Origin: Thermoproteota archaeon
GTDB taxonomy: Archaea; Thermoproteota; Thermoprotei_A; EX4484-217-1
Reading direction: 5' to 3'
Assembly (NCBI GenBank): GCA_029258915.1
Contig: JAPDJU010000001.1
Location: 86,889 to 150,888 of the forward strand
DNA length: 64,000 nt
The position numbers were made by a program, and so were the translations under genes. The notes beneath the pieces were generated by a model. The model saw only the letters and a list, made by a program, of their open reading frames with translations. It did not search any database and had not been told where the DNA came from. Below, one piece after another: positions 61,332 to 64,000 of the stretch (within the stretch, counting starts at the first letter, position 1; each line of letters starts with the position of its first letter).

Positions 61332-61520
61332 ATGGTTAAGAAAGCTAAAAAGAAAAAGAAAGTAAAAAAAGCAAAAGTTAAGGAGAAGGAAGAAAAGAGG
61401 TCAAATGTTAAACCTTTAGTATTGCTTGCAATATCAGTAATAATACTTGTTCTTTCAATAGCGTTGTTCGCATGGTTTGTAGTTACAGAAGCAAACCTTA
61501 GCGAAATCTTACATATATGA
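61332..61520 (+). CDS. Small Lys-rich single-helix membrane protein
   Basis: A 62-residue protein with GAGGAAG before the ATG. The first 28 residues are dominated by Lys (VKKAKKKKKVKKAKVKEKEE), followed by one membrane helix (PLVLLAISVIILVLSIALFAWFV). The basic part should face the cytoplasm. The layout recalls tail-anchored proteins or translocon small subunits, but no specific family is recognised. Confidence 0.6.
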   Translation: MVKKAKKKKKVKKAKVKEKEEKRSNVKPLVLLAISVIILVLSIALFAWFVVTEANLSEILHI

Positions 61521-61674
61521 TTTTTAAGGCATCAGCCATCTTTTGTTCTTCACAATTCCGTACTCGGCAAACTCATCATCGCCTATTTAAACTGTGGAAC
61601 TGAAAAAGTTTAAACTTAACCGTAGCTTAAGAAAAAGTAGGATCCAAAGTAAATGCATGGTTAAGGTGGTATGT

Positions 61675-61785
61675 ATGGGCGGCAGGCAGAAAACAACATT
61701 ATTCATGGGTTTAGGAGAAACAACTAAGGAACAGGAAAAAGGTAAGGAGAGGAAGAAGGGTAAGAAGAGAAAGGGTAAAAGATAG
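61675..61785 (+). CDS. Very short Lys/Gly-rich protein
   Basis: AAGGTGGT a few bases upstream points to the ATG at 61675, giving 36 residues that start MGGRQKTTLFMGLGE and end in a Lys/Arg/Gly run. The same frame is open upstream to a GTG at 61594, which lacks a ribosome-binding site. The start resembles the Lys-rich N-terminus of ribosomal S25e, but the winged-helix body of S25e is absent. It may be a real basic micro-protein or a remnant. Confidence 0.4.
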   Translation: MGGRQKTTLFMGLGETTKEQEKGKERKKGKKRKGKR

Positions 61786-61847
61786 AAGCTAACTACAACA
61801 CTGCCTTCAGCATAGCATCTTTAATTCCCGGTTTTTAGGTGTAATTA

Positions 61848-62744
61848 TTGTTCAATGTTTTAAAGAAAAGCCCCTACCCCTATCCTCCACCTAAAAGAAA
61901 ATCATACCTAGCAATAGCTATTCCATCCAGTGTTACATTAGTAGAAGAAACTCTCTACTTGAAAACACTGAAAATAGGAGCTATCGCTAGAGCAGCTGCA
62001 ACGCATAGAGTTAACGAAATAGTAGTATACAATGATAAACCCGAAGCTGCTTCTGAACAGAAACTTATTGTAGATATCTTAGAATACTTAAGAACACCAC
62101 CTTATCTGAGAAGAAAAATCATACCTCTAAAGGAAACATTAAGATACGCTGGAATACTTCCTCCCCTTCAAACACCAAATCATCCTCAAACTGCTATTCT
62201 TAGAGAAGGTGAGGTTAGAGAAGGCTTAGTTAGAAAAATACGTAAAAAATACATATATGTTGATGTAGGTGCAAAGAACTTAGTTAAGGTATCATATAAT
62301 GGTAAAACTAATGTTGGGAATAAAGTTTATGTAAAAATATTAAAAAGCAACCACGAGCCTCTAGGTGAAATAGTAAGTGAGAAACAAGTTAATCATTATC
62401 TTTGCTTTAAGGTATCTTCCTGCAGGGATCTTAGAAGACTATTAAATAGAAAATGGGATTTTAAAATAGCCACCTCAAGGTATGGTAAAAGAGTCACGGA
62501 GGTCATAGATTTAATTAAGGAAAACATTTTAGGTAATAAGAAAGTTTTAATAGCTTTCGGTGGACCTAAAGAAGGCCTCTATGAAATAGCCTTGAAACAC
62601 AAACTAAACATTGAAGAAGCCTTCGACGTAATTGTAAACACAATACCTTATCAGGGTGTTGAAGTAGTTAGAACAGAAGAAGCCGTCCATGCAACCTTGG
62701 AGTTTATATCTCTCTTAGAAACAGGTTCTGCAAACTTGGTTTAG
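61848..62744 (+). CDS. SPOUT-fold RNA methyltransferase of the DUF171/SPOUT1 family
   Basis: A 298-residue protein starting with TTG at 61848 behind AGGTG at 61837-61841. The N-terminal LAIAIPSSVTLVEETLYLKTLKIG and IARAAATHRVNEIVVYND, the central small beta-barrel insertion (VREGLVRKIRKKYIYVDVGAKN), and the C-terminal knot strands VLIAFGGPKEGLYEIA and VNTIPYQGVEVVRTEEAVHATL match the archaeal SPOUT methyltransferase usually encoded just before ribosomal protein L3. The target RNA is not established. Here L3 is about 1.2 kb away rather than adjacent. Confidence 0.87.
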   Translation: MFNVLKKSPYPYPPPKRKSYLAIAIPSSVTLVEETLYLKTLKIGAIARAAATHRVNEIVVYNDKPEAASEQKLIVDILEYLRTPPYLRRKIIPLKETLRYAGILPPLQTPNHPQTAILREGEVREGLVRKIRKKYIYVDVGAKNLVKVSYNGKTNVGNKVYVKILKSNHEPLGEIVSEKQVNHYLCFKVSSCRDLRRLLNRKWDFKIATSRYGKRVTEVIDLIKENILGNKKVLIAFGGPKEGLYEIALKHKLNIEEAFDVIVNTIPYQGVEVVRTEEAVHATLEFISLLETGSANLV

Positions 62745-62883
62745 TTAAGCAGTCTTTCTCATCAAATCTTCTTAACAATTCCCTATTTTTCAAAATTGAA
62801 ACCCTATAAGCTTCGGCTGAAAGTTACACCTTTTAGACTTAAATGAGATCTCAAAAATCTTCTTGTAAAATACGGGCTTCTAG

Positions 62884-63156
62884 ACAAGAATAAATGAGTG
62901 TCTTCGAGAAGCAAAAACGAAAGGACGTATTAGACTTAATGAGGCAACATGGGTAAAAACACCACCAGAATTGACCAGATATGTATCTCGTACTTATGGT
63001 GTTAAAGAAATCTTAACTCCTGATGAATGGAGAGAATTATTGATTAATGCTGGGTTGAAAGATATAGTAGTAAGGATACACAAGGAGATAATGCTCAAAA
63101 ATGCTACGTATCTACTTTATTCTGTAAAGCTTCCTACTCTTATTCTGTTAAAGTAA
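62884..63156 (+). pseudogene. Methyltransferase C-terminal remnant, relative of the gene at 51005
   Basis: The frame after the stop at 62881 reads LNEATWVKTPPELTRYVSRT and YGVKEILTPDEWRELLINAG, matching NESTWIKTPPPIELVEYLTR and TGVKEILPSDGWKELLKNSG of the intact methyltransferase at 51005. Motif I and the whole N-terminal half are missing, and the tail after VRIHKEI diverges. It is a decayed fragment lying between the SPOUT and L3 genes. Confidence 0.75.
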
Positions 63157-63188
63157 AATGTTAATACCGCAAAAGATAAAAAGATAAT

Positions 63189-63704
63189 ATGAGGAAAACT
63201 GTTATGCTGCATGGAAAAAGCATAATTCACACGATAGGACATATTACGTATGTTATATTATATTGTTCACTGATTATAGTTTGCTTCTTCTATAGTCAAG
63301 CATATTTGAAACCATTCTTATACCTTGGGTGGATAGTTTTGGTACTTGGGATTATTTTCATAATATGGGCAAGTCTATCGCGTAGAAAAGGACGCATGTT
63401 AGTTGAAAAAAGTATTAGCAAAGAAAACATTGTCGAAAGCGGACCCTATGCCTTTGTCCGACACCCTGAATTCTTAGGGCATATATTGGTAGTCTCTGGA
63501 TTAGTTCTAATATCGCAGCACTGGATTAGCTTACTCATCAGTGTAATGCTAATTATTTTACTACACATTGCTATGCTAGACGAGGAGAAGAAGAACATAG
63601 AAAAGTTTGGCAATGCATACAGGGATTATATGAAGAGAGTTCCGAGAATAAATTTGCTAGCTGGAATTATAAGACAAATACGCTGCAAAAAGAAGAAAAT
63701 ATGA
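63189..63704 (+). CDS. Isoprenylcysteine carboxyl methyltransferase (ICMT)-like membrane protein
   Basis: A 171-residue protein with four or five membrane helices. The segment IVESGPYAFVRHPEFLGHILV contains the RHPxxLG SAM-binding motif of the ICMT/PEMT family, and the later DEEKKNIEKFGNAYRDYMKRVPR is its conserved Glu/Tyr tail. Members methylate isoprenylated cysteine or lipid-like substrates. No prenyltransferase partner is near. The ATG at 63189 has a poor ribosome-binding site. With the methyltransferase remnant before it, it interrupts the usual SPOUT-L3 gene order. Confidence 0.83.
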   Translation: MRKTVMLHGKSIIHTIGHITYVILYCSLIIVCFFYSQAYLKPFLYLGWIVLVLGIIFIIWASLSRRKGRMLVEKSISKENIVESGPYAFVRHPEFLGHILVVSGLVLISQHWISLLISVMLIILLHIAMLDEEKKNIEKFGNAYRDYMKRVPRINLLAGIIRQIRCKKKKI

Positions 63705-63940
63705 TGTAAATGATAATTAAGAGGTGCACTTGGTCTCTCTGCATAGCTTTGCACTTTATCATTTAATAGCGGGTGTGCATAGCTATACTTCGCTCTTCCT
63801 AAACTGTTTTGCTTCTTTTGTTAATTTCTCATGTTTACAAACAGTTATATTAACAATAAATTAATAGAGTTTGGAAGCATAAACTCTATAAACTAGTAGT
63901 GTATTGATTAACCATCTGACCTAGGGTAAGGTGTTAAATT

Positions 63941-64000
63941 ATGGGTGCAAGGAAGAAACACGCACCGAGAAGAGGAAGTTTAGGCGTTAGACCGAGAAAG
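63941..64000 (+). CDS. rpl3: Ribosomal protein L3 (uL3), N-terminal part
   Basis: The first 20 codons (MGARKKHAPRRGSLGVRPRK) match the start of archaeal uL3, which usually reads MG-x-R-K-x-HAPRRGSL-x-x-RPRK. AAGGTG at 63928-63933 precedes the ATG. A TATA-like AATAAATTAATAG lies near 63855-63867. The gene continues past the right edge and probably heads the L3-L4-L23-L2 ribosomal operon. Confidence 0.93.
   Translation, partial: MGARKKHAPRRGSLGVRPRK

Noticed and set aside
1..64000. CRISPR array
   Set aside because: No regularly spaced direct repeat of 24-37 bases was seen, and no cas gene is present.

Overview
The window is a chromosomal segment of a thermophile-like archaeon, most probably in the Thermoproteota (TACK) branch. 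The archaeal assignment rests on a PCNA sliding clamp, an archaeal ribosomal-protein cluster beginning with L3 behind a SPOUT-fold methyltransferase, the archaeosine pair ArcS/RaSEA, archaeal phosphoglycolate phosphatase, archaeal NikR-type regulators, TATA-like boxes and frequent GGTG or GAGGTGAT ribosome-binding sites in front of ATG, GTG and TTG starts. The DNA is AT-rich and densely coding. I saw no tRNA, rRNA or CRISPR array. I cannot name the genus.

Layout. 1-9.9 kb: an UPF0282 metallo-hydrolase fragment, methionyl-tRNA synthetase of bacterial appearance, a secreted helical protein, HAD and PHP phosphatases, an RNase Z-like hydrolase with an ECF-type membrane component, and a membrane protein. 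10.2-14.8 kb: a complete CUT1-type sugar ABC transporter. 15-23 kb: a FAD amine oxidase-like protein, FdhD, a second secreted helical protein beside a membrane-tethered winged-helix regulator, a RACo-like corrinoid activator and a flavin reductase-like protein. 23.4-26.4 kb: a MoxR ATPase and a VWA protein whose metal-binding motif is interrupted by a mini-intein. 26.4-27.7 kb: thymidine kinase divergent from a frameshifted HD nucleotidase.

27.8-39.1 kb is the most coherent part. It holds cysteine desulfurase, an IscU scaffold, a TusA-like carrier, a four-cysteine HTH regulator, a SerK-like serine kinase, ThiI and an O-phosphoserine sulfhydrylase-like enzyme. Four promoters here carry the same inverted repeat (CTATAAC-NNN-GTTATAG or a close variant) just downstream of a TATA-like box. 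I read this as one sulfur/cysteine regulon, running serine to O-phosphoserine to cysteine to persulfide to Fe-S clusters and thiolated tRNA, probably controlled by the regulator encoded inside it. Interleaved are a TnpB transposase remnant with a divergent AbrB-like mini-gene, a radical SAM/YHS operon, a hemerythrin and a NikR/P-type ATPase pair. Four genes between 27.2 and 35.3 kb have single-base frame breaks, so either sequence errors or local decay must be considered.

39-64 kb: metal transport (FeoB, an SLC41/MgtE-like carrier, a second NikR), a 738-residue orphan protein, ArcS/RaSEA, a candidate structured RNA at about 50.81-50.92 kb, a methyltransferase, valyl- and isoleucyl-tRNA synthetases, an M29 aminopeptidase, a nuclease-like gene plus PCNA, and the SPOUT methyltransferase to L3 region, which is interrupted by a methyltransferase remnant and an ICMT-like gene.
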